NCBI GenBank assembly: GCA_948567375.1
Contig: OX419759.1
Span: 51,809,493-51,873,492 of the forward strand
Direction: 5' to 3'
DNA length: 64,000 nucleotides
DNA from: Lunularia cruciata
Lineage: Eukaryota > Streptophyta > Marchantiopsida > Lunulariales > Lunulariaceae
Shown: positions 22,846 to 34,164 of the stretch, piece by piece
Layout: each line of letters begins with the position of its first letter
Position numbering within the stretch: position 1 is the stretch's first letter
Translations under genes and position numbers: made by a program
Notes under the pieces: model-generated
The model's database searches: none
Told to the model about the DNA's origin: nothing
Seen by the model: the letters and a program-made list of their open reading frames with translations, nothing else

Positions 22846-23483
22846 ATCCATAAGAAGTGGGAGTTCAAAACTAGAACAAGACTTTGATCCAAGAGGACTT
22901 GATCCAAGAGGACAAGTAAACTTTCTTGTTTTTTCTACGTACGGTTTGTGTAAAATTGAGTCTTGCCATATGGGATCATGAGCTACTTGTTTTTTAAAAC
23001 AGGTCCATATCCCGGGACCCCCGGCCTATTCCCTGATTTTGGATACACTTCCCTTCTGTTCTCTCATCCATAATTTTGGGTCCCATAACAATCTTTGCTC
23101 CCATAGAAGGTCTAGTATTGTTCCCCAACTATCAATGTTGTTCTTCAGATTGATAGGGACTTATCTAACTCATCCCTTCCTCTGGTAGATTCAGAATTGT
23201 AAGCTCCCTTTGTAGAATTGGAGGCTCATCCTCTCCCACCAATTCCATCACATCCATTATATGAGTAGCCTCCACTATGCTGCCCATATTTTGACACTCA
23301 TTGATAATCAGCCATTCCTTGGCTGGTGACCTTGTTGTTGTAACTTTGGGGATTTGGGGCTACTTGCGCTGTTATTTTTGTTTCCTTCTTTTGGCAACAA
23401 TGTCCTTCTCGTAACTCCCACTTCTTATGGAGTACTGGCGGGTTAGTCCAGGCGCATAGTGGGGAATACAAGATACTATGGGA
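22846..23483 (-). repeat. Inverted H/T segment
   Basis: Reverse complement of roughly 4075-3490, running from CGTACGGTTTGTGTAAAATT near 22937 back to the H module. About 80 bp around CCATAAGAAGTGGGAGTT is present both upright (22600-22677) and inverted (23416-23480), so this is an inversion with duplicated edge. A 15-bp unit TTGATCCAAGAGGAC is repeated twice near 22885-22914. Confidence 0.75.
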
Positions 23484-24390
23484 GGAAGGAAAGTTTACTC
23501 TCTTGTTTGGTTTGGGAAGGGTAATAGCAAATAGTAATATTTTCAGACTTAGTTTAGACTATAGTCTCTTTCATGCTTTGGCCCCTTTATCTTCTCCCAC
23601 ATCAAATACGTATGTCAGAGCTGTCACATTGAAATATCATCATGAAGTGCAAGCAGAGGAAGCTACGCGCTACAGTCCAAAGCTTTTTATGAAATATTCG
23701 AGCAACTGAAAGTGAAGTTATTTGTAAAAGCCAAGCAGCTCGCCATGCCTTTTTGGCGCCACAACAATTCAACCATATTTTCTTTTATTATATGAAACTT
23801 TTGGTTTCCTAGATGGAAAATTGTGAAGAAATGTAATTGAATAGTAATAAAGTTCTTTATTATTTGATATTTCACTTAGTGGGTAGAAAATAATTCCAAA
23901 ATAAAATAATATTACCACAAAATTGTATTTCAGAAAAAAATAAAAATAAATGGACAGTCATATAGAATAAAATCATTCATAATAATTCAATTTGAAAACA
24001 CTAATTTATTATCAACAACAAAGTTACAATCTTTCCCAACGGAGTATCTGGATAATAATGACTCAATCTGAAGATGTTAATTTGTTGTTAACAAAAACTC
24101 ACAATATTTGCCAAAGATGTATGTTCTATCCTCCCCTTTGCTCATGTCTTCCCAAAAAGATCTTTGTCCAAAAAGTTAGTCTTTGTAAGAACATTGTTTA
24201 ATTACACTCTTCTTTATAGGAATACCTTGACTAGCTGACTATGGGGTCTATGTAGGAGATTGTATCCAAACTATCATGGATGATTGTACAAACATGCAAT
24301 CCAAACTGTCAAGAACTATTTAGGTTGCACATTACTACCCTACTTGATAGCAAGAATACCAAAACCTAGAGTGAAGAGTTCTCTTGGTTG
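23484..24390 (+). repeat. T module, copy 2
   Basis: Upright T sequence resumes after the inverted segment, matching 4066-4746 and then the continuation seen at 63740-64000 and, inverted, at 13560-13876. The last part also matches 47250-47320. No gene is recognised; 24391-24546 has no recognisable content. Confidence 0.7.
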
Positions 24391-24546
24391 GATTTCATGC
24401 ATGCTCAAACTAGTAGGACAGATTTATCTATAACCTTTCATCTATAGGCTCCACAAATAGGCACCTTTTTGTGTTCCCAAAGAGAGAAAGGAAAAGTATG
24501 AGAACACTTACAACCCACGCTAACTTGGTGATCCAAGCTAGTCTTT

Positions 24547-26975
24547 TTATATCATATTTATCCTGTATTGGGAGGTTGTAGGTGTGTTACAAAGGCCAAA
24601 TGGCATATAATTTTATGCATACATACCTGAATCAGTTGTCAAGGTGATTTTTTTCTTACTTTCTTCATGAATGGATACTTGATTGTATCTTGAAAAGCCA
24701 TCCAAGAAGTTATAAAAAGCATAACCTATTACTTGATCAAGAATAACATTTGTAAATGGTAAGGGATGATGATGCTTCTTGTGACTGCATTTAATTTAAA
24801 AAAATTGTGATATATACTCTAATACAGTTTTCCAAGGAATGATGTCTTTGTATTCCCCATAGAGCAATCCATAGTCTTTGTATTCATCCAAATACACATC
24901 CCGTTGAAATCTTCAAGACCTTCCTTTCCTCTAGGAATAGGTCTTTGAAATTGTTAGGATTTATAATACACTTCACATGAATCATATGCTCATTCCTAAC
25001 ATAACCAAATTTTGCCATTGTTCATCTTTGTAGACAATATTGTCTTCAGCTTTGCAACTCCCTTCTCCTTCATCTTCCTCTATCTCATAACACTCAAAAA
25101 ATAGTTCTAGTGTCTTCTTGGAAAGACAGATCAAAAGATAGGCATGTCTCCTTCTTTAGACAACTACATTTTCCCAATATGTGGTATTGTCTTCCAAGAC
25201 ACCATGATAAAATCTTGATTTGATTTCCTTAGGTCTTCATACCGTATCTTGTGCTAGTATCAATTGATGCTCATGTGAGCACCATATAACCAAGGTGTCC
25301 AATTAGTAATGGATACCCTATCTTCATGACCAGCTTAAGAACAACATAGCTCAACCTAAAGGGAACTCCACCAATAGTGTTTACTATATTGGAGAGTTGT
25401 CCTAAACATCTGCTTAGGGTTTGATCCAAAAAATTTCAGATGCAAGGAATCAATTTCAATTCCAAGAATCTATGAGTAAAATCTTCTATCATTGCATTAA
25501 AAATTGATCCCACATCAATACTAACAAATATTATGACACAACTTGAAATCTCCACTTTGTTTTATGGTGAGAGCAAATCTTACTCCTCTTTTTAATAAAC
25601 AATAGGTAACTTCTTCCTCCTTGCACACTTGGTTCATTTGAGAGCAAAAGCAAGTTATTTTTTGTACAACTTGTGGTCCTCTCAAAATTGCTTAAAGGAG
25701 ACATTTAGCTTTATGGAAGCTTAATCAACTACAATATTTTAGATTATATTTTAGAACCCTAGGTAAATATATGATGGTCTTTGGTTCTTCTCCACCTTTT
25801 CTTTGTCCTTTGAGCTACCCACCTTTGGGATAACTACCATTGGCATAGAACTCAACAAAACTCTTTCTTATTTGAGAATTGTAATGGGTGGGAGCTCTTT
25901 TGGAGACATACGTGTAGCCAATTCATTGGTCAATGCTCTACTTGTCTCCTCCTGTGATATCATTTCAATTTTCCTTGAATATTTGCAAGGAAAGAAGGTA
26001 GAGATGAATCTGGTGGCTCTAGTTTCTGAAAAGTGTTTGTGCTTTGATTTTTGGCATCCTTAAGTATGATATAGTTACTATTTGCCTTGATATTATTCTC
26101 TTTCTTTAAGAGTATGTCCTTTTTCTCTCATTGTCAAACCTTTGGTTCTGAAGATGAGGAAGAATCTGAAGAGAGAACTACTTTTTTTGTCTTCTTTCTT
26201 GACTTTGTCTGGACATGCTGATTCTCTTGGTCAAATAAAATCCCTTTCTCAATTAATGCAATTGGTGGAGATCCAATTTCTTCAATAGTTACACAATGTA
26301 TGTTGTATCCATCTTTGTTGACGATGACATATCAACAAAACAAACCTACTATCTTCATGATGGTGGTTGAGGATAGTTAGGAACAACTTGCTCTTATGCT
26401 TTACAATTCAAACATATATTTATATAACAAGTTTGCATTTGTGTTCCATTCACTTTGGTGCACAATGCCTAAGAGCTCTAAAATTGTAATAGGCTTCATG
26501 ATTCAAATTCTATCTTGGTGGTATGATCCTTCATCATGGAAAAATACTAGCATTACTCTCTTGGCACAAACCTTAATGAGACATAGAAAATAGGAAATAT
26601 TACTCGGAACCTTTTGAACCACAAACATTGATTTTTCTTTTTCCACAAAATATTCTTGTGTTTCTCAAACAAGAACCTAATTAGTCTTTTATACAAGATA
26701 TGATGGAAGAGTTGTTAAACACTTAGTATTGGCATGGCCTAGTATAATGCAGGTACTACACCAAATTTATGTAGATGAGTATGAAGGTAATCTCATTCAT
26801 TTGTTTCCACAAACTATGTTGACTTTAAAGTAAGCAATCTTTAATGAGCTCCTCCAACTTATTGTCCATTTTCTCAAAGGCCTTTGGAGCTACCATAAGT
26901 TTATTTCTTCCTCGTCCTTTTTTCTCTCTTTGGTGCTCCCACTCATCTTAAGATGAAGATGACCTTGATAAAGAG
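24547..26975 (-). mobile_element. Ty3/gypsy remnant (gag, protease, RT start)
   Basis: On the minus strand the reverse-transcriptase motif MPFGLCNTPTT starts at 24606, preceded by HHHPLPF and FLDGFSRYNQ, the order expected of gypsy RT. Further upstream are a protease-like region (MKIGYPLLIG near 25320) and charged gag-type sequence reaching about 26975. Stops and frameshifts occur throughout, and RT breaks off after the MPFG motif, so RNase H and integrase are absent. The plus-strand frame 25803-26063 is an antisense shadow. The left part (25864 onwards) is repeated at 36570-37690. Confidence 0.75.
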
Positions 26976-27056
26976 AAACTACTAGAAGAACTCAAATGAA
27001 TGAAAAATAGTAACCTTTGTGAAGACTTCTTCTTCTTATTGCTTCTCCACCTTTCA

Positions 27057-27390
27057 TGTAATACCATTAGCTATTATCTAGATGTGGAAATTTGCATGGT
27101 AATATGTTGAATGATATTATATATGATGGTCTAAATGGATCAGATAGACATGTTACCAAAATAGTACTTTCTGTAATAGTGTAGAGGTCTAAAACATACT
27201 AGAAACTTCAAAGCCAATTTTGGAGGCCTTGGAGGCCTCAAAGAATGGTCAGCCCCCCTCTATGATAGACAATGCGGTCATCAAGGGGAAATTGAAAGGG
27301 GTGGAGTTCACTAACATGTCACCAATCCATGTATCTGATTCAAGGTGCAACTCCCTTTGAGTAGATACTCTTTGCCAAGGTGTTCCTTTG
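27057..27390 (+). mobile_element. LTR-like family E, copy 4 (partial)
   Basis: Matches the U3-type block and central part of E copy 1 (6670-7160), with an internal deletion. Nearly identical to 37755-38140 through the unit duplication. Confidence 0.5.
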
Positions 27391-27959
27391 GGGCCTTGGA
27401 GGAATTTTGGGGCCGTTTGGGCTATGGGTAAGTGAATATGAAGGCCGGGTTACTACTCAAGCCTTAAGCAGTCCTCACGTTTGAGATTTAAGAGGTTTGA
27501 TCCAATTCCATTTGAGATTTACTTCCATGTGGGAAGAACAACCTCAACTCGTTCTAGTTTTGTACTCTTTTTCTTAAGGCAATAAAATAGGGTGACTGCA
27601 CTTGAGACGAGTGTCGATTAGGGTAACACTTATTTGACGCTCTACTCTCTTTTGATCTCCTCCTTTTCCATCATGAATTGTATGGATTTGTGATTCTTAC
27701 TTTCAACCTGGAACCTCAAGAAATCGAGTGTATAGTTTTTGAAATTTCTATCAAAAGACAATCCATACATCCTTCTTTGCTCTGAATTCCAAATGATGTA
27801 ACAACTGATAATTGGAAACAGAATAAGGGAGTTTTCTCAAGGTCGAAGCGTGGTAGAGAGTATTACTTCATGTAAAAATATGAAACTTGGCATAAAGACA
27901 TTCAGTTTCAATGAGACTTGAAATTAGAATGTCTCTCACGATAAAAATTAAAACTTACT
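27391..27959. other. Unclassified repeat sequence
   Basis: Conserved with 38141-38714 but with no recognised gene. It includes GTGACTGCACTTGAGACGAG and a TTAGGGTAACACTTATTT stretch that is doubled in unit 2. Confidence 0.4.
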
Positions 27960-30480
27960 CTAATTGATAGTCTAAAATTATAAATACGCAATGGCAACAA
28001 TTTTGATCCTTGATTTTCATAATTCAACTATATTCACGAGCTTCAGGACCTTTCAATGCCGTCATCTTTTTCATCGATCTTCAACTTGAAGGCACTTCCC
28101 TTGTGAAAGGTGCTAACGGTTATTGACCCCAGTTGCGAGAAATGAAGATTTTGTTTTGAATGCTCCTTTCGTCTTGTCATGTTACCGACAGGGGATCAAC
28201 GGGTTGTATTCTCGTTTATATTACAATTTGCCGAAATATGAATTTCGGCTGCGGCGACTGCCGAAGAAACGGATGTGCGATGCCGCGCAACGAGAGATTT
28301 GCACCATGGGAATCGAGCTTCATGGTTCAAGGGGTCCGCATCTTCACTTTGGGGATGATGAACGCCGATACTCATATTGGGTGTGTTCGTGAAGGTCCGC
28401 TTGAATTCTCTGACAGAGTACGTCAGTCTATATGAGGATGGGGTATTTATTGGATCCTTTGTAGACTCTATGGTAGAGGTCCTATTCTGAATCAAATTTT
28501 GTTCTATATCTCTTGTTACGATGTGATCACATTGCAAACCGTTACCATCAGGTTGTTTCGTTGGAGTAGACGTTTGGGACAAACCGTCGATTTGGACTGA
28601 GAACTACATCAGCTGAACAACTGAGATTGAGACTGATGCTGGTTAGTCTGCAATCGAACCCAATCTCATGAGAACGTACAATGAATGTCCCAAAGTTCAG
28701 ACTTCATTAATTTCCATATCAACATGGAACCTTACACATTAAAACTTAACACCGATAGCATTTACAGATAAGATTGTTACTCATTTCTTCCCTGAAGAGT
28801 AGATTGGCTCTTCAAAAGCAGCGGGGACTCCGTTATGCGGACCGGCCGGTGGATCATGCATAAAACTCCGAAAACCAGGAACTACAAAAGAATATCACGT
28901 TCTCCAACAGTAGAGTGGAATTCAGTATTTATCACGTTATCGCTTTCACAAATTTGATATGAGATCCTCGCTGATGTGGCATCCGCATCGTTTTGCGTTC
29001 TATCTCTTGGCCCACATGGGCAATTGGAGCTTGTGGAAATTTTGTACGATCATATATTGATACGTGTCAACCATTTTTTGCGAATTCCAGACCCTCATGT
29101 TTGGGTATCCATAATATAATCGTATCATCCCGATACCGTTACGATCTATACAGTTTGTTGCAGATCCACTTTGTAGCAAACCACGTATCTGAAGAAGCTC
29201 TCCACACCGTCTGGTATGGATGTCGGTTTTCTCCCTAGCACCTTTCCTTATTTGAACGTGTATATCAATCTCAAGGTAGAGTCTTGATTGATCAGCGTAA
29301 GTCGCTGTAGGCCATGATCTAGGAACTCTTTACCTGTAAAATCAACAATGATCATGCATTCCATCTGCACTTCGAAAGAACATTGAACAATGTAACAAAA
29401 GCTCGTTCACCAAAGCATACGTTTGAAATGATCATGTAGACTGTCCTAGAAACGATTGTCTAGCTAGAACGGTATTTCTGGAGGCTGATGGTGATGACAT
29501 TCACAAATGGTAGACTAAAGATGTCACCTGTCAAGCTATTAGCCGATCTGATAGAACCAACGCCACTGTTGTCCAGGGCTGCAAAGAGGTCATAATCTCT
29601 AGATCATCCACGATCGTTGCATGCGCTGATACATAATCAGGTTTCTCAGCACCCGTATACTCCACCATTGTATGAAGCTCCAGTACATATGTCTAATCTG
29701 ATCTATATGTATGTGAAGGCCGGCTTACCACGTAGGCCGTCCTACACTTAACCAATGACTTCGATAACTTCTGAGTGGTTTATGTATATGCAGTGGGAAC
29801 GGACTGGAGCACATTGATGTACATCAAATTCATCCTTTGACCATGGATATCATATGAAACAGACCGTGACTTCATCGAATTTCAGCATGATGATTCTGAT
29901 GATATAAATGTCGACCGCATTGGACCCGGTGTATAAACCTTTTGACTTGAGGCAGGTACACTCGTTCCAAACCAATAATTTATCAGTGAAGCTTTCCAAT
30001 TCGTGTCCCATGACAAGTGGAGACATCGATATCTGTGTCGCTTCTGCTGTCATCACGTCACTACTTTATTCTCGTGTAATTCTCTAAACCATTCGGCTCA
30101 CGGATATTAAATAGTGAGTATAAAGAGAGAAGGGCGGATCGCGAAGATACCATGAAACCCCATCAAGCCGTACAAGGGTGAGATAAAACTATATATGTGG
30201 AAATACAATAAATAAAATATATACAAAAAGTTTACTATGTGAATTTGGGATGCTAGACTCCGCAGCGTAGTATCCGGCCCTTTCATATCGCGTTTCAGCG
30301 ACCTGAATCGGCCGGATGCTTGGTCCTGTAACGCGGTGCTTTGTATTCGTTCTATCTTGACTTTCTGATTTGATATGTGTCTTTCGGTCGTGCGTAGTAT
30401 CAAACACGAATGCTGGCGCTCCATCTGAAATGCAATGGGCCAAATTATAATTTTTTCAATTATAATATAATACATGTGTT
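27960..30480 (+). repeat. Family F, copy 1
   Basis: Starts with a CGCAATGGCAACAATTTTGA-type opening shared with 38715 (close) and with 35155 and 44590 (diverged). It is followed by a GC-richer core (28100-28450) and a tail with motifs GACCCTCATGTTTG and CAAGTGGAGACATC that recur in the F parts of GF copies b, c and d. To 29767 it is duplicated at 38715-40495; 29768-30480 has only diverged relatives. No transposase or RT is recognised. It may be a non-autonomous element carrying a captured gene fragment. Confidence 0.5.
28160..28435 (+). other. Open frame in GC-rich F core, 91 codons
   Basis: ATG frame with a cysteine cluster near residues 25-40 (CRNMNFGCGDCRRNGC). The copy at 38883-39158 differs by 3 residues. 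Two overlapping frames are open in both copies as well: plus, from a TTG at 28123 (5 differences), and minus, 28196-28582 (9 differences). The fewest changes fall in this frame, weakly favouring it, but no family is recognised and a stop lies directly before the ATG. Confidence 0.25.
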
Positions 30481-31149
30481 AAATTTTATTTACAAAATTA
30501 TTGAACAATGACATCCATATTTGCCTTCACGAACTTTGCAGCCTTCACATATTCCTGATTGAACTTCTTCAAATCCCCTGAAAATGTTTCACTACTGGTC
30601 AAGCCTCGGGACCTGTATATGCAGGCGTAAAAAGGACGGAATCGATGGTCCCAAAGGCCTCAGTTGAGAGTCGGGATGTCCTGAAGAAAGTCGGGCCGGA
30701 AGAGTAGTGCGAGCAAAGCACGAACGATAGTGCCGTCAAAAGTCAGTCAATAAACCAGGGATTGCCACTTTGATTCTGGAAGTGGGGACATCAATTTTGG
30801 GATCTATAAATTGTGAGTGTAAGTTGTTGTTCTGCGAGAGAACGAAAGATCTGCTAATCAGACAGCATTTTAGCTTCATTGGTTTACTTCTATCTGTCTC
30901 CGAGCGGTCAGCATCGATCATTCATCATCTAACACCAAATGAGCATTATATTGAGATACTAAAGGCTCAATAGCACTTGCTGTGGGGATCAGGTTCCAAC
31001 TAAAGAAGTCTCAAAGAAATTGATACATTTTGAAATGGATAAGTGCATGTATAATATTGCACAATTTCCTTAGAAATAGATTATTATGTTTGGCTTGTTA
31101 TTAGTGACTTGATAGATTATTGAAGACTGTCACCATCAAGAGCAAGCAT
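30481..31149. other. No recognisable gene
   Basis: Single-copy in this window. GC-richer 30590-30780, then AT-rich. Frames at 30736-30921 (-) and 30770-30973 (+) overlap and look incidental. A TATA-like TCTATAAATTG at 30800-30810 has no associated gene. Confidence 0.35.
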
Positions 31150-32074
31150 GAATGATGAAACAACAATGTGTGTGACAGGCCCTTATCTTGATATATTCAA
31201 TCACTACTATGGCAAAGTGGCTAGATATCATGAGTGGTCCAGTATTACAGTATTCAGGAGTTCAGCCAAATGACTGTAACAATGATGAGTAACTATCCCT
31301 ATATATATATGTGTACACATAGCAAGTAATAAAGGGTTGGGTGAGCCTATTCTGGTAATGGAGGTAGGTCCTAGGACAAGAAGAGAACCAAGTTATTTCC
31401 TGTTGCCCTTAATTATTTGCTTAATGTGGTTTATGATGTGCTATTGCAAGAGGTTCTCAAGACTGTATTTCTAACAATTGGTATCAAAGCTTAGTTGGTC
31501 CAGAATCTTAAGATCTGAGGGTGCATTGAAGTGGGTCAACAAGCAATTCCACAGCAAAGCAATGGCAGGGGTGATATCCATATCAAGGCTAAATTTGCAA
31601 TGCAGAAGTTTGATGGACAAAGAATTTTAGACTTTGCCAACCAAAGATGAAGAACCTTCTTGTCCAACAAGGACTGCGTAGAGCACTAAGAAAAGGACAC
31701 AAGGAAAAAATGATGAGGATGAGGAAGATAAAGATGCAAATCTCAAAGCTATTAGCACTACTTGTTTGAACCTTGTTGATGAAGTGCTGTATAATGTTGA
31801 GAATGAGGAATCTGCACCAAAACTATAGGCCACACTCAAGAATCTTTATATAACCAAGTCATTGACTAATAGACTGTTTCTTAAACAAAAGTTGTATATG
31901 TTGTGGATGAAGTAAGGTCAAAGTATTAAAGAGCACCTCAATGCTTTCAGCAAAATCATTTCTGAGTTGATGAGCATAGAGGTTAAGTTAGTAGAGAAAG
32001 ATAGTGCATTGTTGTTATTGACTTCATTTTCTCCATCATATGAGCATCTAGTCACAACTCTTCTATTTGGTAAG
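31150..32074 (+). mobile_element. Ty1/copia 5' LTR and gag (broken)
   Basis: The LTR has a TATA region near 31298, an AATAAA at 31329 and ends in CTAACA at 31476; its 5' end was not resolved. The primer-binding site follows at 31479. From about 31570 come gag sequences: FAMQKFDGQRI (N-terminal Gag motif), then LYITKSLTNRL and KEHLNAFSKIISEL, then a final open stretch ending LLLTSFSPSYEHLVTT, the standard copia Gag (UBN2-type) order. Several stops and frame changes make it non-functional. It is cut at 32074 by the N gap. Confidence 0.8.
31479..31490 (+). other. Copia primer-binding site
   Basis: TGGTATCAAAGC differs by one base from the usual plant TGGTATCAGAGC complementary to the initiator tRNA-Met 3' end, and lies 2 nt after the LTR end at 31476. 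Confidence 0.8.
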
Positions 32075-32274
32075 NNNNNNNNNNNNNNNNNNNNNNNNNN
32101 NNNNNNNNNNNNNNNNNNNNNNNNNNNNNNNNNNNNNNNNNNNNNNNNNNNNNNNNNNNNNNNNNNNNNNNNNNNNNNNNNNNNNNNNNNNNNNNNNNNN
32201 NNNNNNNNNNNNNNNNNNNNNNNNNNNNNNNNNNNNNNNNNNNNNNNNNNNNNNNNNNNNNNNNNNNNNNNNNN
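32075..32274. other. Assembly gap, exactly 200 N
   Basis: Run of 200 N inside the copia element: gag on the left, RT on the right. The round number suggests a fixed-size scaffolding gap, so the real distance, and possibly the adjacency, is unknown. Confidence 0.97.
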
Positions 32275-32455
32275 GGACCTAGAGTATTTGATTTTATCAT
32301 TTTGGTACTATATGTGGATGATATGTTGATTGCCAAAGAGAAACACGGGATGCACATTTTCAAAAGTAAAACTGCAGCTATCAAGTTATATTTCAGATTC
32401 ATCACTACTCCCTTACTCACAATAGAAAGTTTCTCAATATAGAATTTTATCTCCT
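32275..32455 (+). pseudogene. Copia RT stub with internal deletion
   Basis: Contains the RT active-site motif (LVLYVDDMLIA) near 32300-32330, then jumps straight to sequence that in the second copy lies 650 bp further on, in the RNase H region (around 41465). The junction has CCA on both sides of the missing piece. The remainder runs into GF copy b. Confidence 0.8.
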
Positions 32456-34074
32456 TGTGGCTTTTCCCTTTTCCATTTACCCTACCCTAAGACACTCAAT
32501 AAACACTGCCAAATGTTGTGTTTACTTTTCCTTCTTGTCTTTTTCCTTTCTCTTTGCAGCTTTGAACTTCATTTTTGTGGCAAATATCTTCCAGTACGAC
32601 TCCTCCTTTGCTCCAATTTTCTTTGTTTGCAATATCTTCTAGCTTTGTTGTGTTTTTAAGTCTTCAATTTCCTCCCTTTTTGCTAGGCTAGTGGCCTCAA
32701 TTTTGGCAAGTCTTATCCTAGTCCTTGTATGCATTACCTCCTTCCACATATTGCTATGGCTGTCAAAATTATGTGCAAATTCAAATGCAAACTCTGCAAC
32801 ACTTGTTGACATTTTCCTCCTCTTCCAAAAATCACCCTCAGCTTCCTTCACCGCTTGCCTTAAATTATTCTCCTTTATGAATATGGGATTTTGCTGCTCC
32901 GTGGGTCTACCTCTCCTAGATGAATCATCATTTACTTCATCTCTTAATCCTTAATTGGATCTCCATGGAATTGAGACGGGCAATGAGTCAAACTCAAAGG
33001 GAGTCATATTCTCATCCTCAAGCTCATCTACAATAGGTAAGGCATGGGTAGTCTCCTTTGTTTAGTATACTCCTTGGATACAGAGAACTGAAAGCTGATA
33101 TGGAGTATTGTGAGACGTGAAGCTATCCTCATCTCTTAAAAAATTTCCAAGAAACAACATAGCCTCCAACCTCCAAGACTCCTACTTCATCTCCTTATTG
33201 CACGCTTACAAAATCATCCACAAAGCTATTCCCTCCAACACTTATATTTGCATCTACATCAATATTGGTACTCTTGTCCTCAATTCCCATGGTAATTTCA
33301 ACAATATCATTCTCATCTCCAAGACCCATATTTAAAGATGAGGGAGGGAATATATTTTCTTTCTCCACAAACATGATATCCATTTGGTATTAATGAGGAC
33401 AACAAAAATTCAATTTATTGTCACTGACCAACACTCATTTGATTTCCATTTCAGTGATCTCTCCCCTATGCACTTCTCCCTCCAGTCTCTGGCACACTTC
33501 TTGATTAATTTTGCACCCTTCATAGTCTTGGGAAACCCAATACCTAAAGTCATCAAATGATTTGCATATACAAGAATGTTGTGCTCTTTTGCACCACTTG
33601 CTACCCATCATCTCCCCTATGTATTTGTCTAAAGTGCTCTGAACCCTTGATGTAGTCAAAAAGTTGCATATAGCACTGAGGAATCAAACAAAACCAATCA
33701 TCAAGTTGCTGCTACTGCTTTGTTTATTGGAAAAGATTTGCTTGCGGCTTGAGGAATTTTATCTACATATCATCTACATCTCATCATAGGAGAAGGCACA
33801 TTCCTTGGAGGATTCAACAGAGGAAGCTTACTTAGAGGACAAGGCATACAAGACCAGTTATTCATGGAAGGAGGAGGCACTACTAATACCATTCTCAAAA
33901 GACTTAGAAATCTCAAGTTTGGACTAACATTTTAAGGAAGTTGGACAATATGATGGATAAGAATGTGCACTCAGTGATAAAGATTCAGTATGATCTAGAC
34001 TGTTTTCTAAATATTTACATGTGTTTGGATGAGCTACAAAAAAAATTGGAGCATAAATAACCATCTATAAATTG

Positions 34075-34164
<90 letters not shown>

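Noticed and set aside
25803-26063. Plus-strand 86-codon frame, also at 36515
   Set aside because: Antisense to the gypsy gag and protease region; kept open only by recent duplication.
28123-28392. 89-codon frame in the F core as a gene
   Set aside because: Begins at TTG, not ATG, and has more changes between copies than the overlapping frame at 28160.
31967-32420. Frames of about 120 codons on both strands across the gap
   Set aside because: They pass through the 200-N run; only the flanking copia gag and RT pieces are real sequence.
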